Origin: Nocardiopsis_B mangrovi
Lineage (GTDB): Bacteria > Actinomycetota > Actinomycetes > Streptosporangiales > Streptosporangiaceae
Direction: 5' to 3'
DNA length: 64,000 nucleotides
NCBI RefSeq assembly: GCF_042653925.1
Contig: NZ_JBHSFQ010000031.1
Location: 1 to 64,000 of the forward strand
This document shows, one piece after another, positions 33,731 to 42,322 of the stretch. The notes beneath the pieces were generated by a model that saw nothing but the letters and a program-made list of their open reading frames with translations, ran no database searches and was not told the origin of the DNA. Within the stretch, counting starts at the first letter, position 1. The number at the start of each line of letters is the position of its first letter. A program made the translations under genes and the position numbers.

Positions 33731-34453
33731 TCAGTCCGCGCCCTCGCCCAGCGCCTCCCGTACGCGGCGCAGAACGTCGTCGCCGCCGAGCCCGGACGGG
33801 TAGACCGCGACCAGGACGGCGGCTTCGGGCGGTTCGGCGCCGGAACCGCTGAGTTCGGCGGCGAGCGACCGGGTGACGAGCTCCATCGCGCGGTCGAACC
33901 GCGCCCACGGCACCGGGCTCGCGGGCTCGCGCAGCCACGAGCGGAGGACGTGGTTGTGCGCCGCGATGACGGCCGCCGCGACCGCCTCGCCGACCAGTAC
34001 GCGGTCGCCCTCGGTCTGCCCGCGGGTCAGGTAGTGGCTGAACGCGGCCTGGTAGCGCGAGGTCATGGCGATCTCCCGGTCGCGCAGCCGGGGCACGGTG
34101 CGCACCAGGTGGAAGCGCGCAACGGTCGTGTCCGGCGTCGACACGTACCCCTGGAAGACCATGCGCGCCGCGGCCCGCACGGTCGCCACGGGCTCGTCGC
34201 CGGGCGCCGCCTCCAGGTAGCGGACGATCGTCTCCAGCCGGGCGTCGTGCTCCGCGAAGAGCACGTCCTCCTTCGAGCCGAAGTGGCGGAAGAGGCTGCG
34301 CCGGCTCACGCCCGCGGCCGCCGCGATGTCGTCCATCGTGGTGGCCTCATACCCCTGTTCGGTGAACAGCCGCACCGCCGCCGCGACCACCGCACCGCGT
34401 GCGGGTATGGCCGCTCTGCCCCGCTCTGCCCTGACCGTCGGCCCCACGACCAC
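33731..34453 (-). CDS. TetR family transcriptional regulator
   Basis: A 240-aa regulator. The HTH is at residues ~20-62: AAVRLFTEQGYEATTMDDIAAAAGVSRRSLFRHFGSKEDVLF, a standard TetR DNA-binding domain. The rest is helical and would bind a ligand and dimerise. It is divergent from the acyl-CoA dehydrogenase gene with about 150 bp between the starts, so it probably controls that gene and its own expression. The common upstream region includes TGACAC repeated twice (around 34531-34550), a weak operator candidate. Confidence 0.92.
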   Translation of the reverse strand: MVVGPTVRAERGRAAIPARGAVVAAAVRLFTEQGYEATTMDDIAAAAGVSRRSLFRHFGSKEDVLFAEHDARLETIVRYLEAAPGDEPVATVRAAARMVFQGYVSTPDTTVARFHLVRTVPRLRDREIAMTSRYQAAFSHYLTRGQTEGDRVLVGEAVAAAVIAAHNHVLRSWLREPASPVPWARFDRAMELVTRSLAAELSGSGAEPPEAAVLVAVYPSGLGGDDVLRRVREALGEGAD

Positions 34454-34601
34454 CTCCGTGTCTCATCCGCCCCGCCAGTGGCGGAGGCCGGGGCACCGGG
34501 CCCCGTGCGCGATCCGCACCGACCATTTACCCTGACACTAGACGGTGACACGAGATGCCACACTTGGGCACGTAGTGCCGCAATCGGGAAGAAAGGGCGA
34601 C

Positions 34602-35756
34602 ATGAGCGACTTCGACTTGTTCACCACGAGCGACGACCACGAGGAGCTGCGCGCCGCGGTACGCGCCGTCGCCGACGACAAGGTCGCCCCCCACGCGGCC
34701 GCCGCCGATGCCGAGAGCGCGTTCCCCCAGGCCGCCTACGACGCCCTCCGGGCCACCGACTTCCACGCCGCGCACATCCCCGAGGAGTACGACGGCGTGG
34801 GCGCCGACGCGCTGGCCACCTGCATCATCATCGAGGAGGTCGCGCGGGTGTGCGCCTCGTCGTCGCTGATCCCGGCGGTCAACAAGCTCGGCACCATGCC
34901 GCTCATCCTCGCCGCCTCCGACGACGTCAAGCGCCGCTACCTGACCCCCGTCGCGCGCGGCGAGGCGATGTTCTCCTACGGGCTGTCCGAGCGCGAGGCC
35001 GGCTCCGACACCGCGAACATGCGCACCCAGGCCGTGGCCGACGGCGACGGCTGGATCCTCAACGGGCAGAAGTCGTGGATCACCAACGCCGGGATCAGCC
35101 GCTACTACACCGTCATGGCCGTCACCGACCCCGACGGCCCGCGCGGCGGCAACGTCACCGCGTTCGTGGTCCATGACGACGACGAGGGCTTCACCCTCGG
35201 CGAGCCCGAGCGCAAGCTCGGCATCAAGGGGTCGCCCACACGCGAGCTGTTCTTCGACGACGTGCGCATCCCCGGGGACCGCATCGTCGGCGAGGCCGGC
35301 CAGGGCCTCAAGATCGCGCTGCGCACGCTCGACCACACCCGCGTCACCATCGGCGCGCAGGCGGTCGGCATCGCCCAGGGCGCGCTCGACCACGCGCTCG
35401 CCTACGTCAAGGAGCGCAAGCAGTTCGGCAAGGCCATCGCCGAGTTCCAGGGCGTCCAGTTCATGCTGGCCGACATGGCGATGAAGCTGGAGACCGCCCG
35501 CCAGATGGTCTACGTCGCCGCCGCGAAGTCCGAGCGGGGCGACGACGACCTGTCCTTCTTCGGCGCCGCCGCGAAGTGCTACGCCTCCGACGCCGCCATG
35601 GAGATCACCACCGACGCCGTCCAGCTCCTCGGCGGCGCCGGCTACGTCAAGGACTTCCCCCTGGAGCGCATGATGCGCGACGCCAAGATCACCCAGATCT
35701 ACGAGGGCACCAACCAGATCCAGCGCCTGGTGATGGCCCGCCAGCTGCTGAAATAG
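34602..35756 (+). CDS. Acyl-CoA dehydrogenase
   Basis: A 384-aa FAD enzyme catalysing the first step of beta-oxidation or branched-chain acyl-CoA degradation. Signature 1 is LSEREAGSDTANM; FAD-binding WITNAG; signature 2 region YVKDFPLERMMRDAKI; the catalytic Glu is in QIYEGTNQIQR. The length is typical of short/branched-chain enzymes. ATG 34602 is preferred over the upstream frame because GAAGAAAGGG precedes it. The divergent TetR gene is its likely regulator. No acyl-CoA carboxylase or thiolase genes are adjacent, so the substrate is open. Confidence 0.95.
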   Translation: MSDFDLFTTSDDHEELRAAVRAVADDKVAPHAAAADAESAFPQAAYDALRATDFHAAHIPEEYDGVGADALATCIIIEEVARVCASSSLIPAVNKLGTMPLILAASDDVKRRYLTPVARGEAMFSYGLSEREAGSDTANMRTQAVADGDGWILNGQKSWITNAGISRYYTVMAVTDPDGPRGGNVTAFVVHDDDEGFTLGEPERKLGIKGSPTRELFFDDVRIPGDRIVGEAGQGLKIALRTLDHTRVTIGAQAVGIAQGALDHALAYVKERKQFGKAIAEFQGVQFMLADMAMKLETARQMVYVAAAKSERGDDDLSFFGAAAKCYASDAAMEITTDAVQLLGGAGYVKDFPLERMMRDAKITQIYEGTNQIQRLVMARQLLK

Positions 35757-35789
35757 GGGCCCGGCGCGCCGCGCCGACCCCCCGCAGCC

Positions 35790-35840
35790 CGTCTGTTCCG
35801 TCCGTGGTCCGTCCGGTCCCGGTTCCGGGCGGAACAGACG
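35790..35840. terminator. Hairpin after the acyl-CoA dehydrogenase gene
   Basis: CGTCTGTTCCG (35790-35800) pairs with CGGAACAGACG (35830-35840) 33 bp after the stop; the loop itself is GC-rich and partly self-complementary. It lies between convergent genes. Confidence 0.6.
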
Positions 35841-35910
35841 CTCATCGATACCGAGCCTCTCCCGGCCTCAGCAGTGTCGGGGACCGGCGCGGTGGCCGGC
35901 GAGGGCTCCG

Positions 35911-36597
35911 CTACTGCACCTGGTCGTCCCATGACGTCCGATACCAACCCTTGAAGGACGCCAGCAGCGCCGCGAGCGCGGCGCCGACCCGGGGATCGAG
36001 GCCGGGGGCGTGGAGCAGGACCGCTTCCCACGGCGTGTGCTCCATGACCATCCGGCCGCCCGCACGCCATCTCACGCGCCGTGGCGCGCGGGGGAGGTCT
36101 CCGGCCTCGAACACGGCGGCGATGACGGCGAACGGGATCAGGGGCGACACCAGCCAGACGACGGCCCACCAGAACAGCCGTCCCTTGTAGCCCACGGCGT
36201 CGGGTCCGCCGGCCTGCGACACCGTCCATCGGACACGCAATCCGCCGCCCCTGAACGCGTTCCGCCGCGTAATGGTGCCGATGGTCCGCCCGTATGCGTC
36301 GAGCACCTGGTAGATCACACGGTGCCCTTCGGCGGACTGCGTGACCAGGCGGGCCAGCGGCTGCGTACGCCCCTCGTCGGCCCACAGGAGGAAGGAACGG
36401 ACCCCCTTCTTGCGCGCGGCGCGGTACGCGGGAATGCCCCCGGCCGGGAGTTGGCGCTCCACGTGCGCGAAGATGCGGTCCTGCGCCCCCGGGCCGTCCG
36501 CGATGCGGACGGGATGCAGAGGCGGCACCGGGAGCCCGGTGTCCGGCGCGCTCTTCCACGGTCGCGGGGTGTCATACATGGTGAGGCTGACGGTCAT
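35911..36597 (-). CDS. LURP/scramblase-like membrane-associated protein
   Basis: A 228-aa protein. The central part (VIYQVLDAYGRTIGTITR, FRGGGLRVRWTV) has the strand pattern V-x-DA-x-G-x-xIG-x-I seen in LURP-one/scramblase-fold proteins. It is interrupted by one hydrophobic hairpin (FWWAVVWLVSPLIPFAVIAAVF) and ends in VMEHTPWEAVLLHAPGLDPRVGAALAALLASFKGWYRTSW. The N-terminal third (DRIFAHVERQLPAGGIPAYRAARKKG) is soluble. Family assignment is tentative. ATG 36597 has GGGAAGCAGGG upstream; the frame is open to 36975 but the extra residues are Arg/Pro-rich. Confidence 0.7.
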   Translation of the reverse strand: MTVSLTMYDTPRPWKSAPDTGLPVPPLHPVRIADGPGAQDRIFAHVERQLPAGGIPAYRAARKKGVRSFLLWADEGRTQPLARLVTQSAEGHRVIYQVLDAYGRTIGTITRRNAFRGGGLRVRWTVSQAGGPDAVGYKGRLFWWAVVWLVSPLIPFAVIAAVFEAGDLPRAPRRVRWRAGGRMVMEHTPWEAVLLHAPGLDPRVGAALAALLASFKGWYRTSWDDQVQ

Positions 36598-37031
36598 GCG
36601 CCCTGCTTCCCATCGATGGCACAGCCGCGTGGAATCGGTGGCGTCCGGGCGGCGGCGCGCGGTGGTGCCCGGAAGCCACCGATCCGGACCGGGGCTCCGC
36701 TCAGCAGCCGTGTCGCGCCTGGAAGCCCAGCAGGAACTGTAATGCGTCCGCGAAGGGCGCCCCGCTGCGACCTCCCCTGCCGCCATGAGGCCCGCCACCC
36801 CCTCGGCCGCGGCGGCTTCGCCCGTCGCCGGCCTGGCCGAGCTCCTCGGCCCGCCGCGCGGCGCCGGTTCCGGATCGGTCCCCGCGGGCCGGCCGGTGGG
36901 GGCGGTGCGTGGGTGCCTCCCCGCCGACCGGGGGGCGGTGGCCGGAATCCCTGCCGCGATATAGCGTTGGTCCACCCGGTCGCGCCGGCAGCCCTCCGCG
37001 CGACGACGTTCGATGACGGCAGGACGGAACC
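36598..37031. other. Divergent intergenic region
   Basis: About 430 bp between the LURP-like gene and the DUF1707 gene. GC-rich with no supported gene. GATATAGC (36958-36965) could be a -10 for the rightward gene; GGACGGAACC precedes its ATG. Confidence 0.4.
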
Positions 37032-37667
37032 ATGCCGGGAGAGATCTCGCCCACCGGGGGACGCTCCGGTTCCCCCGCGCCGACCGGGCCGCGGGCCTCC
37101 CATGCGGACCGGGACCGCGTGGTGGACCTGCTGCGGGTCGCGGCGGGGGACGGCCGGCTGACGGCCGACGAGCTGGACGAGCGCCTGGAGGCCGCCCTGT
37201 CGGCGCGCACCGTGGGCGAACTGGCCGCGCTCACCACTGATCTGTCGCCCGGGTCGGCGGTGCCCGAGGCCAAGGACGTCGTCCGGATCCAGCAGAGGTT
37301 CAGCGCGGTCACGCGCGCGGGGCGCTGGGTGGTGCCGCGGCGGCTGGAGCTGGCGACGGAGTGGTGCGAGGTGACACTCGACTTCACCCAGGCCGTGATC
37401 ACGCAGGGCACCCTGCGGATCGACATGGACATGGTCGGCAAGACCCTGACCCTTGTCACCAGGCCGGGCACCGTGATCGACACCGATGAGCTGACGCTGG
37501 AGTTCTGCGGGATCAAGATCCGCCAGGCCCCCGGCCCCGATACACCGGTCCCGCTGCGAGTTGAGCTGGCCGGCAAGAAGGCCCACGGCCGCATCGTGGT
37601 CCGCCACGAACGGCGCACGTTCCGCCAGTGGCTACTGCGCAGGCCCGCGTCCCCGCCCGCCGGCTGA
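37032..37667 (+). CDS. DUF1707 (SHOCT-like) domain protein
   Basis: A 211-aa protein. Residues ~25-75 form the DUF1707 domain: ASHADRDRVVDLLRVAAGDGRLTADELDERLEAALSARTVGELAALTTDL, the usual helix-turn-helix-like signature of this actinobacterial family. The C-terminal half is beta-rich (AVITQGTLRIDMDMVGKTLTLVTRPG) and resembles the LiaF/YvqF-type beta-helix domain often fused to DUF1707. No membrane segment is seen. The family is often found in cell-envelope and stress contexts; the function here is unknown. Confidence 0.88.
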   Translation: MPGEISPTGGRSGSPAPTGPRASHADRDRVVDLLRVAAGDGRLTADELDERLEAALSARTVGELAALTTDLSPGSAVPEAKDVVRIQQRFSAVTRAGRWVVPRRLELATEWCEVTLDFTQAVITQGTLRIDMDMVGKTLTLVTRPGTVIDTDELTLEFCGIKIRQAPGPDTPVPLRVELAGKKAHGRIVVRHERRTFRQWLLRRPASPPAG

Positions 37668-37861
37668 CCCCTCATCGACCGCCGACCGCCACCTGGCGGC
37701 GGCGGTGAACTCACGAGGCGAGGCCGCTCCGGGACACCCGAGCCGCGCTCACGGCGGCCGCCCGCCGCGTGGGCCGCTCGGCCGGGTTCGCGTTCTCCAG
37801 CGCGTTCCGCCGCGCGTACGGCGTGCCCCGGGCCGCTCCCGCCGCGCTCCGGCGGCGGGGC

Positions 37862-39535
37862 TCAGGCGGCGGGCTCGAAGGACTCCGTCATGGGGTCGAG
37901 GAGGGCGCGGTTGCGGTCCCAGTCGGCCTCCGGGGACACCAGGAAGAGGGCGTAGCCCTTCTCCTCGGTGTGGAAGGCGCGGTTGACCGCGTGCATGCGG
38001 CCGTCGGAGCCGTCGTAGGTGAACTCCCAGTCGGCGGCGCTGATGTAGCGGTCGAGGTAGTCCGCGTCGAGCTCGCTGATGCCCTCGAGGTCGTAGCCGC
38101 CGAAGTTGCCGGAGATCGCGCCCTCCTGGCGCTCCCAGTCGTCCTTGGCGTTGTCGCCGGGCTGGTCGGTCTGGTCGATCTGGAGGTAGCCGCCGCCGGG
38201 GATGTCGAAGAACACGCTGGTGCCCTGGCGCCGGTCCGGCTCCCAGCCCTCGGGGAGGTCGAGGGCGAACCCGGTCTCGTCCTCGTAGCGGTCGGCCGCG
38301 GGGGCGTCGTCCCCTCCGCCGTCCTCGGGTTCCGGCTCCGCGTCCGGCCCGTCCTGGGACGGGCTCGCGGAGGCGTCCGCGCCGGCCTCCGCCGTGCCCG
38401 GGACGTCCGGGGTCTCGGCCCCCGTCTGCTCGGCCTCGGTCCCGCCGCGCACGCCCAGCCAGAAGCCGGCGCCGATGGCCAGGGCCATCGCGAGTGCGGC
38501 GGCGATGACCAGCGGGGCGACGGACCTGCGCGACCGGCCGGAGCGGTCACGCGGCGCGGCGCCGGCGGGCGCGGCGGCGCCGGACGGGCGCGGCGGTGCG
38601 GGCGGTGCCGCGGCCGCGCGGGCGGATCCGGAGTCGCGCGCCGGAGCCGGCGCGACCGCCCGCGCCTTCTTCTCCCTCTTCTCCTTCTTCTTGGCCTTGG
38701 TGCCCGTCGCCGCCGACACCTCGTGCAGCATCCGCGCGGCCTCGTGGACGGTGGGCCGGTTCTCCGGCTCCTTGTCGAGCAGCCGCTCCAGCAGCGGGCG
38801 CAGCGGCCCGGCGGCGTCGGGCGGCGGGACGTCCTCGGTGACGATCGCGGTGAGCGTGGCGACCGGCGTGTCCCGGCCGAAGGGGGTCACCCCCTGCACC
38901 GCCTGGTAGAGGGTGACCCCCAGCGACCACATGTCGGTGGCCGGGGACGCCTTCTTGCCGTGCGCCTGCTCCGGCGCGAGGTAGCCGGGTGAACCCACGA
39001 GCAGGCCCGTGCGGGTGAGGTTGGTGGTGCCCTCGATGCGGGCGATCCCGAAGTCGGTGAGCACGGCGCGGTCGTTGCCCGCGATCAGGACGTTGCCCGG
39101 CTTGATGTCGCGGTGCACGATCCCGCGGTCGTGGGCCACGGCGAGGGCGGCCGCCACCTGGAGCCCGATCTTGGCGGTGCGCTCGGGCGGCATCGTTCCG
39201 TCGCGCTTGAGGAGGTCGCCCAATGAGGGCCCGCGCACCAGCTCCATGACGATCCAGGGCCGGTCGTCGGTCTCGACCACGTCGTAGACCGTGATGATGC
39301 TGGGGTGGCTGAGCTGTGCGGCACTGTGCGCCTCGCGCAGCATCCGGGTGCGCAGCACGTCGATCTCGTGCTGCGGCAGGTGCGGCGGGATGCTGAGCTC
39401 CTTGATGGCGACCGGGCGGTCCAACAGCTCGTCGACGCCCTGCCAGACCCGTCCCATGCCGCCCTCGCCGATCGGCTCGGTCAGCCGGTAGCGCCGGGCG
39501 AGCAGCCGTCCGGGATCAGATTGCTCAGTGCTCAT
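37862..39535 (-). CDS. Membrane-anchored serine/threonine protein kinase
   Basis: A 557-aa PknB-type kinase. The catalytic domain (residues ~14-275) is complete: GEGGMGRVWQG, VAIKEL, HRDIKPGNVL, TDFGIAR, LAPEQ and DMWSLGVTLYQ. A Lys-rich juxtamembrane segment (AKKKEKREKKARA) precedes one transmembrane helix (VAPLVIAAALAMALAIGAGFWLG, about residue 350). The outer part has a Ser/Asp/Glu/Pro-rich stalk and a compact C-terminal domain (ETGFALDLPEGWEPDRRQG ... VFFDIPGGGYLQIDQTDQPG), likely a sensor of the PsbP/DUF4245-like type rather than PASTA. Monocistronic. Confidence 0.94.
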   Translation of the reverse strand: MSTEQSDPGRLLARRYRLTEPIGEGGMGRVWQGVDELLDRPVAIKELSIPPHLPQHEIDVLRTRMLREAHSAAQLSHPSIITVYDVVETDDRPWIVMELVRGPSLGDLLKRDGTMPPERTAKIGLQVAAALAVAHDRGIVHRDIKPGNVLIAGNDRAVLTDFGIARIEGTTNLTRTGLLVGSPGYLAPEQAHGKKASPATDMWSLGVTLYQAVQGVTPFGRDTPVATLTAIVTEDVPPPDAAGPLRPLLERLLDKEPENRPTVHEAARMLHEVSAATGTKAKKKEKREKKARAVAPAPARDSGSARAAAAPPAPPRPSGAAAPAGAAPRDRSGRSRRSVAPLVIAAALAMALAIGAGFWLGVRGGTEAEQTGAETPDVPGTAEAGADASASPSQDGPDAEPEPEDGGGDDAPAADRYEDETGFALDLPEGWEPDRRQGTSVFFDIPGGGYLQIDQTDQPGDNAKDDWERQEGAISGNFGGYDLEGISELDADYLDRYISAADWEFTYDGSDGRMHAVNRAFHTEEKGYALFLVSPEADWDRNRALLDPMTESFEPAA

Positions 39536-39905
39536 GCGTGAGTGTTCCTCAGATGGGGTGGGGGCGGCACCCGCGGAGTCCGGGCCACCTACGCGAGTTT
39601 ATGAGCACCGGGCCGACGGCAGGCTCCGGAACCGGTCGTCCGGCGGCCCCGCCCGGCCTCACCGGTCCCATGCGGCCCACGCTGATCTGCACCGACACTG
39701 AAACATGTGCTTTTACCCCGGTTTGCGGGAAACATTCCGCGCCCGACTGGCCGTATGCGGCCGCGTGCCGCGCGCAACGGCCCGGAGCCGCCGGGCACCC
39801 AGCGGCCATCCACCCGCACCGCCGTCCACGGCGCCCCCCGTACGGCCGGCGATCGCACCGTTTTTACCCGGAGCACAGCCCGATGCCGCATACGATGACG
39901 CCGTG
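39536..39905. other. Divergent intergenic region with leaderless promoter
   Basis: About 370 bp between the kinase and the zinc-ribbon gene. Open frames here are not protein-like. At the right end TACGAT (39891-39896) lies about 8-10 bp upstream of the ATG/GTG start of the next gene, suggesting a leaderless transcript. Confidence 0.45.
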
Positions 39906-40256
39906 ATGTGCCCAAAGTGCCAAGGCCAGATGACGACCTACGACCGCATGGGGATCCACCTGGAGCAGTGCGACCGCTGCCGCGGGATCTTCCTCGACCA
40001 TGGTGAGCTTGAGCAGATCCTCCGCGCGGAGCAGCGCCACTACGGTCCCACCACCACCGCCGCCCCGCCCTCCTACGGCGGAGGCCGGCCCTACGCCGAC
40101 TCCCCCCGCGGCTTCCACGGGCACGGCGACTCCCCAGGGCCGTTCCACGGCGGCGGCCACCGCGACTCCCCCCGCCCCTACGGCGGCGGATACTCCGACT
40201 CCCCTCGCCCCTACGGGCGCCGCAAGAAGAGCTTCCTGGAGAACCTCTTCGACTGA
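39906..40256 (+). CDS. TFIIB-type zinc ribbon protein
   Basis: A 116-aa protein. The N-terminus is a zinc ribbon of the zf-TFIIB family: MCPKCQGQMTTYDRMGIHLEQCDRCRGIFLDHGEL, with two CxxC pairs and the conserved GIFLDxGEL. The remainder is Gly/His/Tyr/Pro-rich, with repeats of the type DSPRPYGGG, ending in a basic RRKKSFLENLFD. It could be a scaffold or DNA-associated protein; function unknown. There is no Shine-Dalgarno site, and a -10-like TACGAT sits just upstream, so translation may start leaderless at GTG 39903 or ATG 39906. Confidence 0.85.
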   Translation: MCPKCQGQMTTYDRMGIHLEQCDRCRGIFLDHGELEQILRAEQRHYGPTTTAAPPSYGGGRPYADSPRGFHGHGDSPGPFHGGGHRDSPRPYGGGYSDSPRPYGRRKKSFLENLFD

Positions 40257-40271
40257 TCCCGATGGATCCGT

Positions 40272-40940
40272 GTGAACCTGTTGATCTGCGCGCGTTGCGG
40301 GACGCGCACCGATGAACCCGTCGTGGAGCCCGCAGTGCCGGTGGTCCGCTGCACCGAGTGCGGCCACCGGCGCACCTTCCGACGGCTTCCCCTGTACTGC
40401 GTCACCGGCCCCAGCGGCACCGGCAAGTCCACCGTGGCGCACCTGCTCCTCGAACGGCTCGCCGACCGCTTCGTCGTGCTGGAGCAGGACCTGCTGTGGA
40501 CCGCCGGCCTGCGCGACGACCACGACGGCGAGCACCGGCTGTTCCGCTCGACGTGGCTGCGCATGGCGTCGATGGTCCAGCAGAACGGCCGCCCGGTCGT
40601 GCTCTGCGGGACCGTGGTGCCGCCGGAGTTCGAGCGCCTGCCCGAGCGCTCGTTCTTCTCCGACATCCGCTACCTGGCGCTGATGTGCGACCCGGAGGTG
40701 CTCGCCGCCCGGTTGCGCGCGCGCCCCGCCTGGCGGCAGTGGGACGAGCCCCGCATCACGGAGATGCTCGACTACACCGCCTGGATCCGGGAGACCGCGC
40801 ACGAGATGGCGCCCCCCATGACCCTGATCGACACCACCGACGCCCCCGTCACCGCAACCGCCGACCAGGTCGTCGACTGGATCGAGGGCCTGCATCGGGC
40901 GGACGCCGGCGGCGGCACGGCCGAGCCCGTTTCGGCCTAG
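40272..40940 (+). CDS. Zinc-ribbon P-loop nucleotide kinase-like protein
   Basis: A 222-aa protein. Residues ~6-33 form a zinc ribbon (CARCGTRT ... CTECGHRR), followed at ~45-52 by a Walker A GPSGTGKST and the layout of the small AAA/shikimate-kinase-type NMP kinase fold (VVLEQDLLW, PVVLCGTVVPPEFERL, YLALMCDPEVLAARLRAR). The C-terminal helix region ends VDWIEGLHRAD. The substrate is unknown. Start GTG 40272 is only 15 bp after the upstream zinc-ribbon gene, so the two form an operon and may work together. Confidence 0.85.
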   Translation: MNLLICARCGTRTDEPVVEPAVPVVRCTECGHRRTFRRLPLYCVTGPSGTGKSTVAHLLLERLADRFVVLEQDLLWTAGLRDDHDGEHRLFRSTWLRMASMVQQNGRPVVLCGTVVPPEFERLPERSFFSDIRYLALMCDPEVLAARLRARPAWRQWDEPRITEMLDYTAWIRETAHEMAPPMTLIDTTDAPVTATADQVVDWIEGLHRADAGGGTAEPVSA

Positions 40941-41040
40941 CCGGCCGCCGCCGGGTGGCGGCCCCCGGTCCGTCCCCGGGGGCCGCCTTTCCCCGTTCTT
41001 GCGGCCCCGTCCGCGCGACCCGGCCGCAATCCCGTCCCGG

Positions 41041-41091
41041 GCATGTGGGAGGGCCCCGCGAACGGTGCGTTCACGGGGCCCTCCCACATGC
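41041..41091. terminator. Perfect 18-bp hairpin between convergent genes
   Basis: GCATGTGGGAGGGCCCCG (41041-41058) and its exact complement (41074-41091); within the loop, GAAC pairs with GTTC to extend the stem. It lies between the kinase-like gene and the convergent P450 and is the strongest terminator of the window. Confidence 0.75.
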
Positions 41092-41113
41092 CGCGGAGCG
41101 GTGCCGCGGCGGT

Positions 41114-42322
41114 TCAGCCCTTGAGGAGGACCGGGAGTTCGGTGAGGCCCTTGGAGACGATGGAGGGGATCTCCTCCATCGCGCCGGGGGCGAGGGCGAG
41201 GCCGGGGAAGCGCTCCCAGAGCTTGGGCAGGGCGACCGCGAGCTGCATCCGGGCCAGGTTCGCCCCGAGGCAGTAGTGGGCGCCGTGCGAGAACGCGACG
41301 TGGGTCTTGTCCTCGCGCGTGATGTCGAACTCGTGCGCGGTGTCCCCGTGCCGGCCGGGGTCGCGCCCGGCCGCCCCGTAGGACACCAGGATGGCGTCGC
41401 CCTCCTTGATGACCGTCCCCTGGATGTCGACGTCCTCGGCCGCGTAGCGGAGCGGGATGTTGTGGATGGAGGTGTCCCAGCGCAGGGTCTCCTCGATGAC
41501 GTCGCTCCACGTGTGCGTGCCGTCCAGCACCAGGCGGAGCTGGTCGGGGTGGGTGAGCAGCGCCCGCACCGCGTTGACGATCAGGTTCATCGTGGTCTCG
41601 AACCCGGCGCCGATGATGAGGATCAGCGTCCACACCAGCTCGGATTCGCTGAGCCGGTCCTGCTCGTCGCGCGCCTGGATGAGGGCGGTGGTCATGTCGC
41701 CGCCGGGTTCGACGCGCTTGCGCGCCACGAGTTCGCCGAGGAACCGCTGCATCTCCAGGTGGGTGGCGAGCGCGACCTCGGGGGTGATGCTCTGGTCGAA
41801 GACGTTGAAGATGAGCCGCTGGAGGTCGGCACGCCGTTCGTCGCCCTCGACCCCGAACAGGTCGCCGGTGACGGTCAGCGGGAGCGGCAGCGCCAGCGCC
41901 TCCTTCAGCCCGATCGCGCCGCCGGATCCGGAGGCTGCGGCTTCGGACGCGTCGTCGAGCAGGCCGTCGACGATCTCCTCGATCCGCGTGCGCATCGTCT
42001 CGACCCGGCGCGGGGTGAACGCCTTGGAGACGAGCTTGCGCAGCCGTGTGTGGTCCTCATCGTCGCGGGCGAGCATGTTGTCGTTGGCCACCCACGAGAT
42101 GAGCTGCCAGTCCGGCCGGATCTCGCCGTCGCGCCACGCCCGCCAGTGCTTGGGGTTCTTCTTCACCGCGGGATGCGTGAGCACCTCCATGACCGCCTCG
42201 TGGTGGGTCACCGCCCACGCATCAACCTGGCCAGGAAGTTCGACAGGGACGACCGGCCCGAGGGCGCGGAGGCGTCCGGACTGGCGGTGGAGGTCTCCGG
42301 GGACGAGTGCGACTGTTTCCAA
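41114..42322 (-). CDS. Cytochrome P450, CYP154-like
   Basis: A 402-aa soluble P450 monooxygenase. I-helix oxygen-activation motif GAGFETTMNLI, K-helix EETLRW (ExxR intact), and the heme loop FSHGAHYCLGANLA with the Cys ligand. The start is taken as TTG 42322, preceded by GAAGGA 6 nt upstream; homologues of this type begin with a similar short METVALVPGDLH-like segment. It therefore overlaps the upstream P450 gene by 115 bp in another frame. CYP154 enzymes hydroxylate steroids and macrolides in known cases. Redox partners are not encoded nearby. Confidence 0.9.
   Translation of the reverse strand: METVALVPGDLHRQSGRLRALGPVVPVELPGQVDAWAVTHHEAVMEVLTHPAVKKNPKHWRAWRDGEIRPDWQLISWVANDNMLARDDEDHTRLRKLVSKAFTPRRVETMRTRIEEIVDGLLDDASEAAASGSGGAIGLKEALALPLPLTVTGDLFGVEGDERRADLQRLIFNVFDQSITPEVALATHLEMQRFLGELVARKRVEPGGDMTTALIQARDEQDRLSESELVWTLILIIGAGFETTMNLIVNAVRALLTHPDQLRLVLDGTHTWSDVIEETLRWDTSIHNIPLRYAAEDVDIQGTVIKEGDAILVSYGAAGRDPGRHGDTAHEFDITREDKTHVAFSHGAHYCLGANLARMQLAVALPKLWERFPGLALAPGAMEEIPSIVSKGLTELPVLLKG

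Noticed and set aside
34525..34560. TetR operator between tetR and the acyl-CoA dehydrogenase gene
   Set aside because: Only a direct repeat of TGACAC was found and no clear palindrome, so it is mentioned with the genes but not called as a site.
37862..39535. PASTA-type PknB cell-wall kinase
   Set aside because: The extracellular part is one compact domain after an acidic stalk and has no PASTA repeats.
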